From Alphaproteobacteria bacterium LSUCC0719 (GTDB taxonomy: Bacteria; Pseudomonadota; Alphaproteobacteria; Puniceispirillales; Puniceispirillaceae): a stretch of DNA of 64,000 bases. Numbering within the stretch: position 1 is the first letter of the stretch; each line of letters opens with the position of its first letter. The notes beneath the pieces were generated by a model, which saw only the letters and a list, made by a program, of their open reading frames with translations, did not search any database and was not told where the DNA came from. Positions 17,300 to 27,277 of this stretch are shown piece after piece. The position numbers and the translations under genes are program-made. The stretch is from assembly GCA_040839025.1 (NCBI GenBank), contig JBFPJN010000002.1, forward strand, positions 310,001-374,000, read 5' to 3'.

Positions 17300-18127
17300 T
17301 TACGCCGCGAGCCCCAGAATCTGCCGCGCCTGAGACGTTGTCGCGACGGGGCGCTCATAATGATCACACAGCTCAACCACGCGTTTCACCAGCGCCGCGT
17401 TCGACGGGGCGAGTGTCTCGCGATCCATCCGGATGTTGTCCTCGAGGCCGGTGCGGGCATGGCCGCCAGCGGCGATGCACCATTCATTGACCTCTATCTG
17501 GTGTCGGGCGATTCCCGCCGCGCACCATTCACTGCCGGGAAGCAGACGCTCCATCGTCCTGATATAGAAATCGAATACCTCGCGGTCGACCGGCATGGCG
17601 TTCTTCACACCCATGACGAACTGGACATAGGCCGGCCCCTTCAGACGTCCATCCTCCTGCATCTTGGCAGCCTGGAAAATGTGCGACAGGTCGAATGCCT
17701 CGATCTCCGGCTTGATGTCATAGGCAATCATCTCGGCGGCAAGCCAGTCGACGAGGTCAGGCGGGTTTTCATAGACGCGGGTCGGGAAATTGTTTGATCC
17801 CACCGTCAGTGACGCCATGTCGGGGCGGAGCGGCAGCATGCCGCCACGCTCCTGGCCCGCGCCGGAACGCCCACCGGTCGAGAACTGGATGATCATGCCG
17901 GGGCAGTGTTTCTCCAGCCCTTCTTTCAGGCGGGCGAATTTTTCGGGATCGCTGGTCGTTGACTGATCGTCATTGCGGACATGGGCATGACAGATTGAGG
18001 CCCCGGCCTCAAACGCCTCATGGGTGCTTTCCACCTGTTCCTCGACCGTGATGGGGACGGCGGGATTGTCCTCCTTGCGCGGCACCGAGCCGGTGATCGC
18101 AACGCAGATGATGCAGGGTTTTGTCAT
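17300..18127 (-). CDS. 3-keto-5-aminohexanoate cleavage enzyme (BKACE) family protein
   Basis: This 275-aa TIM-barrel protein is of the BKACE family (DUF849), which condenses a beta-keto acid with acetyl-CoA and cleaves it to acetoacetate and a CoA ester. N-terminal ITGSVPRKEDNPAVPIT, the zinc-binding HAHVRND near residues 47-53, STGGRSG near 83, and C-terminal TGLEDNIR near 225 match the family. The family has many beta-keto acid substrates, so the exact one cannot be assigned. It lies between the fumarylacetoacetase remnant and glk, downstream of the polyol operon. AAGGGAT precedes the ATG. Confidence 0.85.
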   Translation of the reverse strand: MTKPCIICVAITGSVPRKEDNPAVPITVEEQVESTHEAFEAGASICHAHVRNDDQSTTSDPEKFARLKEGLEKHCPGMIIQFSTGGRSGAGQERGGMLPLRPDMASLTVGSNNFPTRVYENPPDLVDWLAAEMIAYDIKPEIEAFDLSHIFQAAKMQEDGRLKGPAYVQFVMGVKNAMPVDREVFDFYIRTMERLLPGSEWCAAGIARHQIEVNEWCIAAGGHARTGLEDNIRMDRETLAPSNAALVKRVVELCDHYERPVATTSQARQILGLAA

Positions 18128-18317
18128 GGCATATCCCTTTTCCAGACGAATATCTCTTTAGACGTGTCAGCTAGTTTTACCCGTGAAACAGGCTTCGGCA
18201 ACATCAACCGGATATTGGAGGCAAAACAGATGGCGATACGATGTCCGGCCATTCACTATCTCCTCTTGCCCACCTTTACCGTTCCGCCGGCAATTTCGCC
18301 GGTGAAGACTCCATCCG

Positions 18318-18520
18318 TCATTGCCTGGAGGGCAGGATGCGCCCTGAACAATCGCCAAAACCGATCCGGAACGTGGCGGCATTCGCGACACCGGTCAGCG
18401 TCACGATATCACCATCCTGCAGAAACGCGCGGCCGACCCCGTCAATCATCAGCGGGTCTTGTCCGCCCCAGCTTATTTCCAGGAACGACCCGCGGCTTGT
18501 TCCTGTCAGTCTGCCACCCA
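18318..18520 (-). pseudogene. Fumarylacetoacetase C-terminal remnant
   Basis: About 65 codons remain of a fumarylacetoacetase (tyrosine/homogentisate pathway). The frame reads GSFLEISWGGQDPLMIDG, then FLQDGDIVTLTG, and ends FRIGFGDCSGRILPSRQ. These are the last three conserved blocks of the enzyme, which is normally over 400 aa. Its 5' end runs into the stop region of the alcohol dehydrogenase gene (the overlap is 18506-18520), so the catalytic part is gone. It has no start signal of its own. It most likely marks the edge of an insertion or recombination event that brought in the polyol operon. The rest of the 18128-18505 gap shows no gene. Confidence 0.75.
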
Positions 18521-19501
18521 ATGTACTTTCAGGCTGTTTTCAGGAGGTGTTGTCGCCAGATGCCCGGCAATCTCCTCCAGGGTCAGACGGTGTGACACCA
18601 GCTCGTCGATTTGCGGGCCAATGGCCGCAATCACGTCCAAGGATCTTGGTATATTGTGGTTCAGAGAATGCGTGCCAGCCAGCGTCAATTGTCGGCGGAA
18701 CATATCAAAGGGGGAGAGATCGATCCTGGCATCTGAAGGGCAGACGCCAAAAAACAGGCCACTGCCTCCATTCGCCATGTAGCCGGTCACCTTGCTCGCC
18801 ACTGCTGCCACACCCGTAGCCTCGACCACCAGATCGGCATGACGGCTCCATTCATCAAGTGCGCGGGAACCACTGGCGACAGCATTAAATCCAAACTGCT
18901 CCGCCAGATCGAGCCGGTGTTCAAGGACATCGCAAAAGGTCACTTCGCCCAGCCCCATCGTCTTCAGCGCCAATCCCATCAACAGCCCCATCGGGCCGGC
19001 ACCGAAAATCAACGCCCGCTCCATCCAGGGGGCATGAACCGCGTCGATGCCATTCAGGACACAGCCCATGGGTTCAGCCAGCGCACCGCGCGTAAAGCTC
19101 ATATCACCAAGCGGGTGGACATTGGCCCGATTGACCAGGCTGAACTCGGCAAAGCCGCCATGTTTTGTCACACCGTATGCGCCAAGACTTTCGCAAAGAT
19201 GTGCCCATCCTCGCTGGCAGGCCTTGCAGGTGCCGCATTCGAAATTGGGGTCGACGACAACCCGCTCGCCAAGCGACAGATCGCGCACGCCGGACCCGAT
19301 ATCACAGACGACGCCGACATATTCATGGCCGGGCACGAGGGGGAGTCTCCCGGTGCCATAATTCCCCTTCAGAACCTCATAATCGGTGTGGCAGATGCCG
19401 CTGGCCTTGACCTGCACAACAACTTCATCGGCTGCGGGTCCGGGATCGGGAATTTCCTGAAAGCTTACTTCGTTACGGGCGATGAATGTAACAGCTCTCA
19501 T
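18506..19501 (-). CDS. Zinc-dependent polyol dehydrogenase (MDR family), candidate D-altritol or galactitol dehydrogenase
   Basis: This 331-aa medium-chain dehydrogenase has the catalytic zinc site C37/H59/E60 (ASGICHTD and VPGHEYVG). The structural zinc cysteines are C89, C92, C95 and C103, and the Rossmann loop is LIFGAGPMGLLMGLA near residue 165. The family oxidises secondary alcohols of polyols with NAD. It is the third dehydrogenase of the smo-type operon, 7 bp after the mannitol dehydrogenase gene. In Agrobacterium a PF00107 member next to a similar transporter and kinase set oxidises D-altritol to D-tagatose. I infer a similar role, but sorbitol or arabinitol remain possible. Confidence 0.82.
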   Translation of the reverse strand: MRAVTFIARNEVSFQEIPDPGPAADEVVVQVKASGICHTDYEVLKGNYGTGRLPLVPGHEYVGVVCDIGSGVRDLSLGERVVVDPNFECGTCKACQRGWAHLCESLGAYGVTKHGGFAEFSLVNRANVHPLGDMSFTRGALAEPMGCVLNGIDAVHAPWMERALIFGAGPMGLLMGLALKTMGLGEVTFCDVLEHRLDLAEQFGFNAVASGSRALDEWSRHADLVVEATGVAAVASKVTGYMANGGSGLFFGVCPSDARIDLSPFDMFRRQLTLAGTHSLNHNIPRSLDVIAAIGPQIDELVSHRLTLEEIAGHLATTPPENSLKVHWVAD

Positions 19502-19508
19502 GACAACG

Positions 19509-20975
19509 CTATCTCTCCAGATAAGCCTGAAGTGCGGCTTCCAGGCCGTCTGACCAGATCATTTCGAACCAGTGGTGAAACTGGTCCCTGAACACAGCAT
19601 TGTCACCAAGATCGCCATAAAGGTCACCTTGATTCAGCCAAGCCTGAGGGTCGGCCTTTGCCGCCCTCGCCCTGTCCATCAGCTTTGGCCAGAAAGGATC
19701 ATTCGGCTCGATGACCGAACCGTCCTCGCGCGTGCCTTCGCACATGCGCGCCCAGATGGCCTGTGACAGGGCAAGACCATCCATGGGTTTTTGCAGCGCC
19801 AATGCCTGACGCAGCGTTGGCAGGATGAACCCGGTCTGACGGGACGAGCCATCGAACGCAACGCGGCGGACAGTGTCGATGATGCGCGGATTGGAAAACC
19901 GGCGATCGATCAGCTCGACATAGTCAAGCGGCGTCATGCCCGGCACCGGATTGATGTGGGGGACGATCTCGGTCCTCGCGACCTTGCCGAAAAACGGCCC
20001 GATCAACGGATGCTCCATGCAACCGGAGATAAATTCGACCGACAGGATTTCGCCGGCATCGGCGATGAGTTGATGCCCCCCATTCAGGATACGAATCTTC
20101 ATCACCTCGAAATCATGCACATTATCGGTAAAGGTCGCGCCAACCTTGTCGAGATCGGGACGGCCGTTACAGAATTTATCCTCGATCACCCATTGGCGGA
20201 AATTTTCATGGGTAACCGGCGCCGCGTCTTCGACACCAAAGGAGCGGACCAGCTCCATCTCTCTGGGGCCGGTGGCGGGCACAATACAGTCGACCATCGA
20301 ATTTGGGAATGTGACATGCGCATCTATCCATGCGGCATGATCGGGGTCGGACAGTCTGGCAAGCGACACCAGGGTCTGGCGCAGGATGTCCCCGTTTCCC
20401 TGAAGATTGTCGCAACTGAGACCGGTGAATGGCGGCACTCCGGCCGCACGGCGCTGTTTCAACGCCGCCACCATCGCACCAAAGGCCGTCCGGGGACGGT
20501 CCGGATGCGCCGCATCATGCTGTATGTCGGGATGACCGGCATCAAAGCCCTTGGTCACAGGGTCCACATAATAGCCACCCTCGGTTACCGTCAGCGACAC
20601 GATGCGGATCGCCGGGTCGGACATCTGGGCGACCAGGGCGGCATTGTCCTGCTGGACGGGCACGAAACCGATCATCGAGCCAATGATCTCGGCAGTGCAA
20701 CCCGCCGGATCAAGCTTGATCAACGTGGTCAGATAATCCTGCGCCGAAAGCTGCTGCCGCCGGATCTCATCGGCTGGACGCACGCCGGCACCGATGATCC
20801 CCCAGTCCATGGCCTCGCCCTGCTGCATCAGGCTGTGGATGTACCAGGCCTGATGCGCACGGTGGAAGTTACCGAGACCGATGTGAAGAATTCCGGGCTT
20901 CAGACGACTACGATCATACACGGGCCGCTGAACCGAACCTGGCATGTCAGAGGGAATGGCATTCAGCGGTTTCAA
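19509..20975 (-). CDS. mtlK: Mannitol 2-dehydrogenase family (polyol long-chain dehydrogenase)
   Basis: This 488-aa enzyme oxidises D-mannitol (or D-arabinitol, or a related polyol) to the 2-ketose with NAD. ILHIGLGNFHRAHQAWYIHS near residues 29-48 is the family N-terminal nucleotide-binding motif. KIRILNGGHQLIADAG near 290 holds the Lys, Asn and His that form the metal-free active site. The length is typical for the family. It is separated by 1 bp from the sorbitol dehydrogenase gene and by 7 bp from the zinc dehydrogenase gene, so one mRNA carries three polyol dehydrogenases with different stereochemical preferences. Confidence 0.92.
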   Translation of the reverse strand: MKPLNAIPSDMPGSVQRPVYDRSRLKPGILHIGLGNFHRAHQAWYIHSLMQQGEAMDWGIIGAGVRPADEIRRQQLSAQDYLTTLIKLDPAGCTAEIIGSMIGFVPVQQDNAALVAQMSDPAIRIVSLTVTEGGYYVDPVTKGFDAGHPDIQHDAAHPDRPRTAFGAMVAALKQRRAAGVPPFTGLSCDNLQGNGDILRQTLVSLARLSDPDHAAWIDAHVTFPNSMVDCIVPATGPREMELVRSFGVEDAAPVTHENFRQWVIEDKFCNGRPDLDKVGATFTDNVHDFEVMKIRILNGGHQLIADAGEILSVEFISGCMEHPLIGPFFGKVARTEIVPHINPVPGMTPLDYVELIDRRFSNPRIIDTVRRVAFDGSSRQTGFILPTLRQALALQKPMDGLALSQAIWARMCEGTREDGSVIEPNDPFWPKLMDRARAAKADPQAWLNQGDLYGDLGDNAVFRDQFHHWFEMIWSDGLEAALQAYLER

Positions 20976-20976
20976 G

Positions 20977-21737
20977 TCAGCTCATCCAGTTCCCGCCATC
21001 GACATTCAATGTCTGGGCGGTGATATAACGGGCGTCATCTGACGCAAGAAACACGCATGGGGCGGCCACATCCTCCGGGTCGCCCATGCGGCCCAGGGGA
21101 ACCGCTTCGCCAACCTCGCGCTTTTTCTGTCCCAACGGCTTGTTTTCATAAACCGCGAACTGGCTGTCGACATGCTTCCACATCGGTGTGTCGATCACCC
21201 CCGGCGCAATGGCATTCACCCGGATATTGTCGCTCGCAAGTTCGAGTGCCAGCGACTGGGTGATTGAAATCACCGCCGCCTTGGTCGAACAATAGATGGT
21301 GACGTTGGCTTCGCCTCTCCGGCCAGCCTGGCTGGCGAAATTGATGATCGTCCCGCCACCGCGCCGCTTCATCAATGGCACCACGGCCTGACAGGTAAAG
21401 ATCGTGCCACCAACATTCACATCATATTGCTGGCGGTAATCCTCATGCGTGATCTTGTCGATCGACGCCATGTTGAAGATGCCGGCATTGTTGACAAGGA
21501 TATCGATCCCGCCATATGCCGCTTCAATGGCGGCGATACCGGCCGAGATGGACCCCATATCGGCAACATTCATCGCCACCGCCATACCGCCGACAGCCTC
21601 GGCGGTCTCGCGGGCATCATCCTCGCGCAGATCCGCAACCACGACCGTGGCGCCGGCTGCCGCGTAGGCCTCGCATATGGCGCGCCCAATACCACGCGCG
21701 CCGCCTGTAACAAGGGCAACCTTTCCAGAAAGATTCG

Positions 21738-21741
<4 letters not shown>
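20977..21741 (-). CDS. smoS: Sorbitol (L-iditol 2-) dehydrogenase, short-chain family
   Basis: This 254-aa classical SDR has the cofactor loop [11 protein letters not shown] at residues 9-19, NNAG near 88, the catalytic Ser in [11 protein letters not shown] and the Tyr-x3-Lys in YCSTKAA near 153. The segment [12 protein letters not shown] is characteristic of the Rhodobacter SmoS sorbitol/galactitol dehydrogenase. It oxidises D-glucitol to fructose, and galactitol to tagatose in some members. Its start overlaps the smoK stop by 4 bp, the same order as in the known smo operon, so the polyol taken up by SmoEFGK is oxidised immediately. Confidence 0.9.
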
Positions 21742-22742
<1,001 letters not shown>

Positions 22743-22753
22743 TTTGCTGTTCC

Positions 22754-23587
22754 CTACTTCACGGCGCCGAAGGTCAGGCCGCGAACAAGCTGTTTCTGGC
22801 TGAACCAGCCAATGATCAGAATCGGCGCAATCGCCATGACTGATGCCGCACTCAATTTAGCGTAAAACAATCCTTCCGGGCTGGAGTAACTGACGATGAA
22901 TGCTGTCAGGGGCGCCGCGTTCGCCGCTGTCAAATTGATGGTCCAGAAGGCCTCATTCCATGCCAGAATGATGTTGAGCAGCGCCGTTGAGGCCATCCCG
23001 GGAAGCGCCATCGGCATCAGGACATAGATGATTTCCTCGCGAAGCGTCGCGCCATCCATGCGGCCTGCTTCCAGAATTTCGCCGGGAATTTCACGGAAAT
23101 AGGTGAACAGCATCCAGATGATGATCGGCAGATTGATCAGCATCAGAATGATGGTCAGTCCGATCCGGGTGTCCAATAGTCCGAAATCCCGGAAAATCAG
23201 ATAAATTGGCACCAGCACGCCCACCGGCGGCAGCATCTTTGTCGACAACATCCACATCAATACATGCTTTGTGCCCTTGGCGGGAACGAAAGCCATCGCC
23301 CAGGCGGCGGGGATCGCGATCAAAAGACCAAGCAATGTGGACCCGATGGAAATGATCACCGAGTTGGAGAAATGTTTGAAATAATCGGATCTTTCCTGAA
23401 CGGTGCTGAAACTCTCCAGCGTCCAGCCGGAACTGAACAGCACCTCCAGCGGTGCCCTGATGGCGTTCTCTTCGGTCTTCAGGGACAGAATGACAATCCA
23501 CAGGATGGGGAAGAACATCAGGAACCCCAGAGTGCCGGCGATGGCTGTGTTGATGATCCTGGACTTCCTTGAAACAGCGCGTGCCAT
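22754..23587 (-). CDS. smoG: Polyol ABC transporter permease (SmoG type)
   Basis: This 277-aa MalG-family permease has a basic N-terminus ([15 protein letters not shown]), a first helix [17 protein letters not shown], and the coupling loop [20 protein letters not shown] near residues 168-187. The end is [15 protein letters not shown], as expected for the family. It is 13 bp downstream of the SmoF-like permease gene. Together they form the inner-membrane channel for the polyol. Confidence 0.9.
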   Translation of the reverse strand: MARAVSRKSRIINTAIAGTLGFLMFFPILWIVILSLKTEENAIRAPLEVLFSSGWTLESFSTVQERSDYFKHFSNSVIISIGSTLLGLLIAIPAAWAMAFVPAKGTKHVLMWMLSTKMLPPVGVLVPIYLIFRDFGLLDTRIGLTIILMLINLPIIIWMLFTYFREIPGEILEAGRMDGATLREEIIYVLMPMALPGMASTALLNIILAWNEAFWTINLTAANAAPLTAFIVSYSSPEGLFYAKLSAASVMAIAPILIIGWFSQKQLVRGLTFGAVK

Positions 23588-23600
23588 TGCCCTTCCTCCC

Positions 23601-24473
23601 TTATGCGTCCAGGTTCTTGCCGATCATCCGCATCAGGAAGATCGCGACAATATTTGCCAGGATGATCGCGATCACACCGCCCGCGCTACCCATGCCGACA
23701 TCGAACTGCAGCAGCGATGACACATAGATCAGATAGGTCAGGTTGGTGGTTGCCGTACCGGGCCCGCCATTGGTTGTCACCAGAATTTCCGCAAAGATCG
23801 ACAAAAGGAAAATCGTCTGGATAAGGATGACAACGGTAATGGCGCGGGCCAGATGCGGCAGAACGATGAACCAGAACCTGTTCCACCAGCCGGCCCCGTC
23901 CATTTCTGCCGCTTCCAGCTGTTCATGGTCCAGCGATTGCAGGGCCGTGAGCAGGATCAAGGTTGCAAAGGGAAGCCACATCCAGGACACGATGACAGTG
24001 ATCGAGACCAACGGGATTTGACCGAAAAAGTCGATCGGCGGAAAGCCAAGACTGTTGGCGACGCGTCCAAACACCCCATTCACCGGGTTCATGAACATGT
24101 TTTTCCAGACCAGCGCGGCCACGGTCGGCATCACAAAAAATGGTGCGATGACCATGATCCTGATGATGCCCTGCCCGAACATTGGCCTGTCCAGCAGGAT
24201 CGCCAGCCCCAGACCCCCGATGGTCGTGATGCAAAGTACACCTCCAACAAGCACCAGCGTGTTGATGATGGCGGCCTTGAAGCTGGGGTCGGTCACAAAC
24301 CAGTAGTAATTCTCCCAGCCGGCAAAGGGGGTCGCGCCGGGCTGCAGGAGATTGTAGTAGAGGAACGAGAAATAGACGGTCATGCTCAGGGGCACAATCA
24401 TCCAGCCAAGAAGCAGAAGCACCGCAGGCGAGACCATAAGTCGTGCAGCAGTCCTGGACGCTTTCGTAGCCAT
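23601..24473 (-). CDS. smoF: Polyol ABC transporter permease (SmoF type)
   Basis: This 290-aa MalF-family permease has a first helix (AVLLLLGWMIVPLSMTVYFS) near residue 20 and a periplasmic loop with LQPGATPFAGWENYYWFV, typical of the SmoF/MtlF group. The EAA loop is LEAAEMDGAGWWNRFWFIVL near residue 196. Its gene is separated from smoE by 136 bp that contain a strong hairpin, so the permeases are probably expressed below the level of the binding protein. Confidence 0.9.
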   Translation of the reverse strand: MATKASRTAARLMVSPAVLLLLGWMIVPLSMTVYFSFLYYNLLQPGATPFAGWENYYWFVTDPSFKAAIINTLVLVGGVLCITTIGGLGLAILLDRPMFGQGIIRIMVIAPFFVMPTVAALVWKNMFMNPVNGVFGRVANSLGFPPIDFFGQIPLVSITVIVSWMWLPFATLILLTALQSLDHEQLEAAEMDGAGWWNRFWFIVLPHLARAITVVILIQTIFLLSIFAEILVTTNGGPGTATTNLTYLIYVSSLLQFDVGMGSAGGVIAIILANIVAIFLMRMIGKNLDA

Positions 24474-24567
24474 GCGCTTCCCCTGATCGCCATTTTATTA
24501 TCGACATTCGGACAGCGCCCATCGCCGGAGTCTTTACCGAATTGCCACTATATATAAATACAATATG

Positions 24568-24597
24568 AAAAAGGGCCGAGACAATGCGTCCCGGCCC
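24568..24597 (-). terminator. Hairpin with T-run after smoE
   Basis: On the minus strand, GGGCCGGGAC (24597-24588), loop GCATT, then GTCTCGGCCC (24582-24573) gives ten pairs including one G-U. TTTTT (24572-24568) follows directly. It begins 12 nt after the smoE stop and ahead of smoF, an intrinsic terminator that must be partly read through. Confidence 0.85.
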
Positions 24598-24609
24598 CCT
24601 TTGGAGGAT

Positions 24610-25929
24610 CTATTTGTAGTAACCAGCCTTGGTCATTTCGCGCTTTGCGAATTTCTGGCTGTTTTCCAGAGCCGTCTCAACAGACTGCGTACCTGCCAGA
24701 GCAGCAGAGATCTGCTGACCGACATAGGTGCCGATGCCCTGGAACTCAGGGATCGCTACGAACTGAACACCGGTGTAGGGAACAGGAAGCAGCGATGGGT
24801 CTGCAGGATCCACCGAGAAAATCGCATTCTTGATCGTCTCAGCAAAAGGAGCGGCCTTGAGAAGGCGTGGATCTTCATGGATCGACTTGCGTGTTCCGCT
24901 TGGAACAGCAACCCAGCCCTCGGTCTCGCCAACCATCTGGAAGTACTCCTTCGAAGTACCCCACTTCAGGAAGTCTTTCGCGATGTCGGCTTTTTTCGAG
25001 CTGGCCGGGATGGCCAGTGCCCATGACCAGAACCAACCGGTACCCTTTGCAGTTGCCTGCTTGGGAGCCTTGAAGAAGTCGGTCTTGTCAGCAACGCCGG
25101 AGGTCTTCGGGTTGCGGATATCGTTCGCAGCCGATGTCGCATCAACCCAAGTCGCGCACTTGCCGTCCTTGAACAGCGCACGGTTTTCGTTGTGACCGTT
25201 TGCTGTTGCACCTGGAGGGCCATATTTGGTCATCAGGTCGACATAGTAAGTTACAGCAGCATTCCATTCTGGCGAATCGAGCTGTGGGTTCCAGTCTTCA
25301 TCGAACCAACGTGCGCCATAGGCATTGGCGAGCGGACCAATGAACGCCATGTTCTCGCCCCAGCCGGCCTTGCCACGCTGGCAGGTACCATAGATGCCGT
25401 TATCCGGATCATGGACCTTTGCCACCATGTTGGCAAACTCGGTGTAGGTCATCTGCTCGCTCGGCACTTCAACACCGGCCGCCTTGAAGACGTCGGTTCT
25501 GTAGAAGGTGAACGAAGTCTCAGAATAAAGCGGAACGGCATAGAGGCTGCCATTTGCAGACAGGCCGTTACGCACCAGCTGGAAGATGTCGTTGGCGTCA
25601 TAGCTGGCATCATCATAGAAATCGTCAAGCGATGTCAGCCAGCCATTGGCGCCCCAGATCGGTGTCTCATAGGCACCGATGAACATGATGTCGAAGGAAC
25701 CACCACCGGTCGCGATGTCCTGCGTGGTGCGCTGGCGGAGAACGTTTTCCTCCAGAACAACCCAGTTGATGGTGTGGCCGGTAGCCTTTTCCCACTGAGG
25801 TGCCAGCTTTTGCATCACAATCATGTCAGCGTTATTGACTGTCGCGACTGTGATCTCGTCGGCGATTGCAGCGGTGGATGCAACAGATACCAGCGCGGCT
25901 GCCGAGAGAAGTGTGTTACGAAGTTTCAT
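24610..25929 (-). CDS. smoE: Polyol-binding periplasmic protein (SmoE type)
   Basis: This 439-aa receptor starts at the ATG at 25929 (MKLRNTLLSAAALVSVASTA signal, cleavage near AIADE). It has GGGAGGG 6-12 bp upstream; the longer open frame to 26163 lacks a signal peptide at its start and is rejected. The mature protein follows the SmoE/MtlE family, with GSFDIMFIGAYETPIWGANG, then ALFKDGKCATWVDATSAAN and a C-terminal YVGQQISAALAGTQSVETAL. It binds sorbitol, mannitol, galactitol or altritol in related bacteria. It heads the operon smoE-F-G-K-S, mtlK and the zinc dehydrogenase gene, under a LacI-type operator. Confidence 0.9.
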   Translation of the reverse strand: MKLRNTLLSAAALVSVASTAAIADEITVATVNNADMIVMQKLAPQWEKATGHTINWVVLEENVLRQRTTQDIATGGGSFDIMFIGAYETPIWGANGWLTSLDDFYDDASYDANDIFQLVRNGLSANGSLYAVPLYSETSFTFYRTDVFKAAGVEVPSEQMTYTEFANMVAKVHDPDNGIYGTCQRGKAGWGENMAFIGPLANAYGARWFDEDWNPQLDSPEWNAAVTYYVDLMTKYGPPGATANGHNENRALFKDGKCATWVDATSAANDIRNPKTSGVADKTDFFKAPKQATAKGTGWFWSWALAIPASSKKADIAKDFLKWGTSKEYFQMVGETEGWVAVPSGTRKSIHEDPRLLKAAPFAETIKNAIFSVDPADPSLLPVPYTGVQFVAIPEFQGIGTYVGQQISAALAGTQSVETALENSQKFAKREMTKAGYYK

Positions 25930-25946
25930 TGAACTCCCTCCCGTAG

Positions 25947-25958
25947 TTGAACGTTCAA
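25947..25958. promoter_or_regulatory. Operator for the smo operon
   Basis: TTGAACGTTCAA is a perfect 12-bp palindrome with a central CG, the usual form for LacI-family operators. It lies 18-29 bp upstream of the smoE start, just downstream of the predicted -10, where a bound repressor would block transcription. The LacI gene lies immediately upstream. Confidence 0.65.
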
Positions 25959-25959
25959 G

Positions 25960-25988
25960 ATAGAATAGAGGATGCGGGCGGCTGTCAA
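25960..25988 (-). promoter_or_regulatory. Candidate sigma70 promoter of smoE
   Basis: A consensus -35 TTGACA (plus-strand 25983-25988) is followed by a -10-like TATTCT (25962-25967, 15-bp spacing) or TTCTAT (25960-25965, 17-bp spacing). The -35 is perfect and the -10 is mediocre, suiting a regulated promoter. It directly precedes the palindromic operator. Confidence 0.5.
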
Positions 25989-26044
25989 TCAATAATTGAC
26001 CCCTGTAAAATTTTGCCGCCGCCGCGATGCCCCGGATCGACAGT

Positions 26045-27085
26045 TCAGGCAGACGAGCGCATGACAAGCGTGCCTTCGAACAATATCTCTGGGCGACCAA
26101 TCTGCCGGCTGCTGCCGTCAATGATTTCAAAGAGACTGTCAACGCTGCGCTCGGCGATGGCATTGTAATCTTGGGAAACCGTCGTCAGCGGCGGACAGGT
26201 GAATTGCGACCAGGGGTGGTCATCATGCCCCGCAATCCGCAACGCACACCCGGATCCATGCCCGACACGCAGCCCCTGTTGATAGGCCGCTGCGGTCAGG
26301 CCAATGGCAAGCCGGTCATTGCTGCACAGAATGGTTGCCGATGGCAAAGCCGCCTCCCGAATCAGACGCCGCCCTTCTTCAAAACCTATTTTCTCGAAAT
26401 CCCACCCCGTTCCGTCAACCTGGATGACGCGCGGCTGATGGCCCAAACGTTCCATCGCCTGAATGAAGGCCTCCCGGCGCGTACTGGCATTCGGATTGAC
26501 CGGCGGCATTTCAAAAAAGCTTGGGGGCTCCCCAGTCCGACAGAGATATTCGACAATAATTCCAATGCTTTGGAAATTGTTTGAACCCACAAAGGCCGCG
26601 CCCACTTCAACATTGCTGTCAAAGATGACTGTCGGCACCTCTCTGGTGAAACGCTCGATTGTCCCCAGATCGGAACTTCGTCCAAGCGGGGCAATCAACG
26701 CGCCGGCAGGGCGCAGCGATTGCAGCGTCGACAATGCATCATTCTCCAGCGCCTGTTGCCCGTGCGCGCTGAAGACAATCGGCCAGAACCCCCTGTCGAT
26801 GCACAACCGCTCAAGGATACGAACCATCTCGCCGAAGAACGGGTCTGCCAGATAGGGCACCATGATGCCGATAGTCTTCGTGGATTTGCGGTTCTGATTT
26901 ATGGCAAAGAGATTGGGGTGGTAGTCATATTCCGCGATGGCGGCCTCGATCTTCCGTCTCGTCGTCTCGCGCACACTGTCCGGATCATGAAAATATTTTG
27001 AAACAGTCGGTCTGGAGACCCCGATTGCCTCGGAGAATTCAGTCATGTTTCTGATCTTTTTTCCATCCATATCACTGTCCTTCAT
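26045..27085 (-). CDS. LacI-family regulator of the polyol regulon
   Basis: This 346-aa repressor has an N-terminal helix-turn-helix (TEFSEAIGVSRPTVSKYFHD, residues 15-34) and the hinge helix region YDYHPNLFAINQNRKST. A periplasmic-binding-protein-like effector domain follows, with IGIMVPYLADPFFGEMVRIL, SNDRLAIGLTAAA near 264 and a C-terminal EGTLVMRSSA. An ATG at codon 6 is an equally possible start. It lies between the smo operon (same strand, downstream) and the divergent kinase-gatZ operon, so it probably controls both, with a free polyol or ketose as inducer. Confidence 0.85.
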   Translation of the reverse strand: MKDSDMDGKKIRNMTEFSEAIGVSRPTVSKYFHDPDSVRETTRRKIEAAIAEYDYHPNLFAINQNRKSTKTIGIMVPYLADPFFGEMVRILERLCIDRGFWPIVFSAHGQQALENDALSTLQSLRPAGALIAPLGRSSDLGTIERFTREVPTVIFDSNVEVGAAFVGSNNFQSIGIIVEYLCRTGEPPSFFEMPPVNPNASTRREAFIQAMERLGHQPRVIQVDGTGWDFEKIGFEEGRRLIREAALPSATILCSNDRLAIGLTAAAYQQGLRVGHGSGCALRIAGHDDHPWSQFTCPPLTTVSQDYNAIAERSVDSLFEIIDGSSRQIGRPEILFEGTLVMRSSA

Positions 27086-27277
27086 GATTGAATGTTGGCG
27101 ACAATTCCGAGCCGATGCACAATTTTCCAGAAGAAAATTCTTTACGGGCGCATAGTTCTATGTTGACAGTATGCAACCTAAAGAGGGGTCGTCAAGCCTT
27201 CCATCGGACGCCTGCAACCGGGTTCCGGGAGGGAGGTCGGCGGAAATTTCACGGCGGCGGCGAAAACAGGGCAGCTC

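Noticed and set aside
19791-21023. 410-codon plus-strand open frame opposite mtlK
   Set aside because: It lies wholly antisense to mtlK and the start of smoS, shows low-complexity His/Arg/Gly-rich composition and no family motif. It is a high-GC shadow frame.
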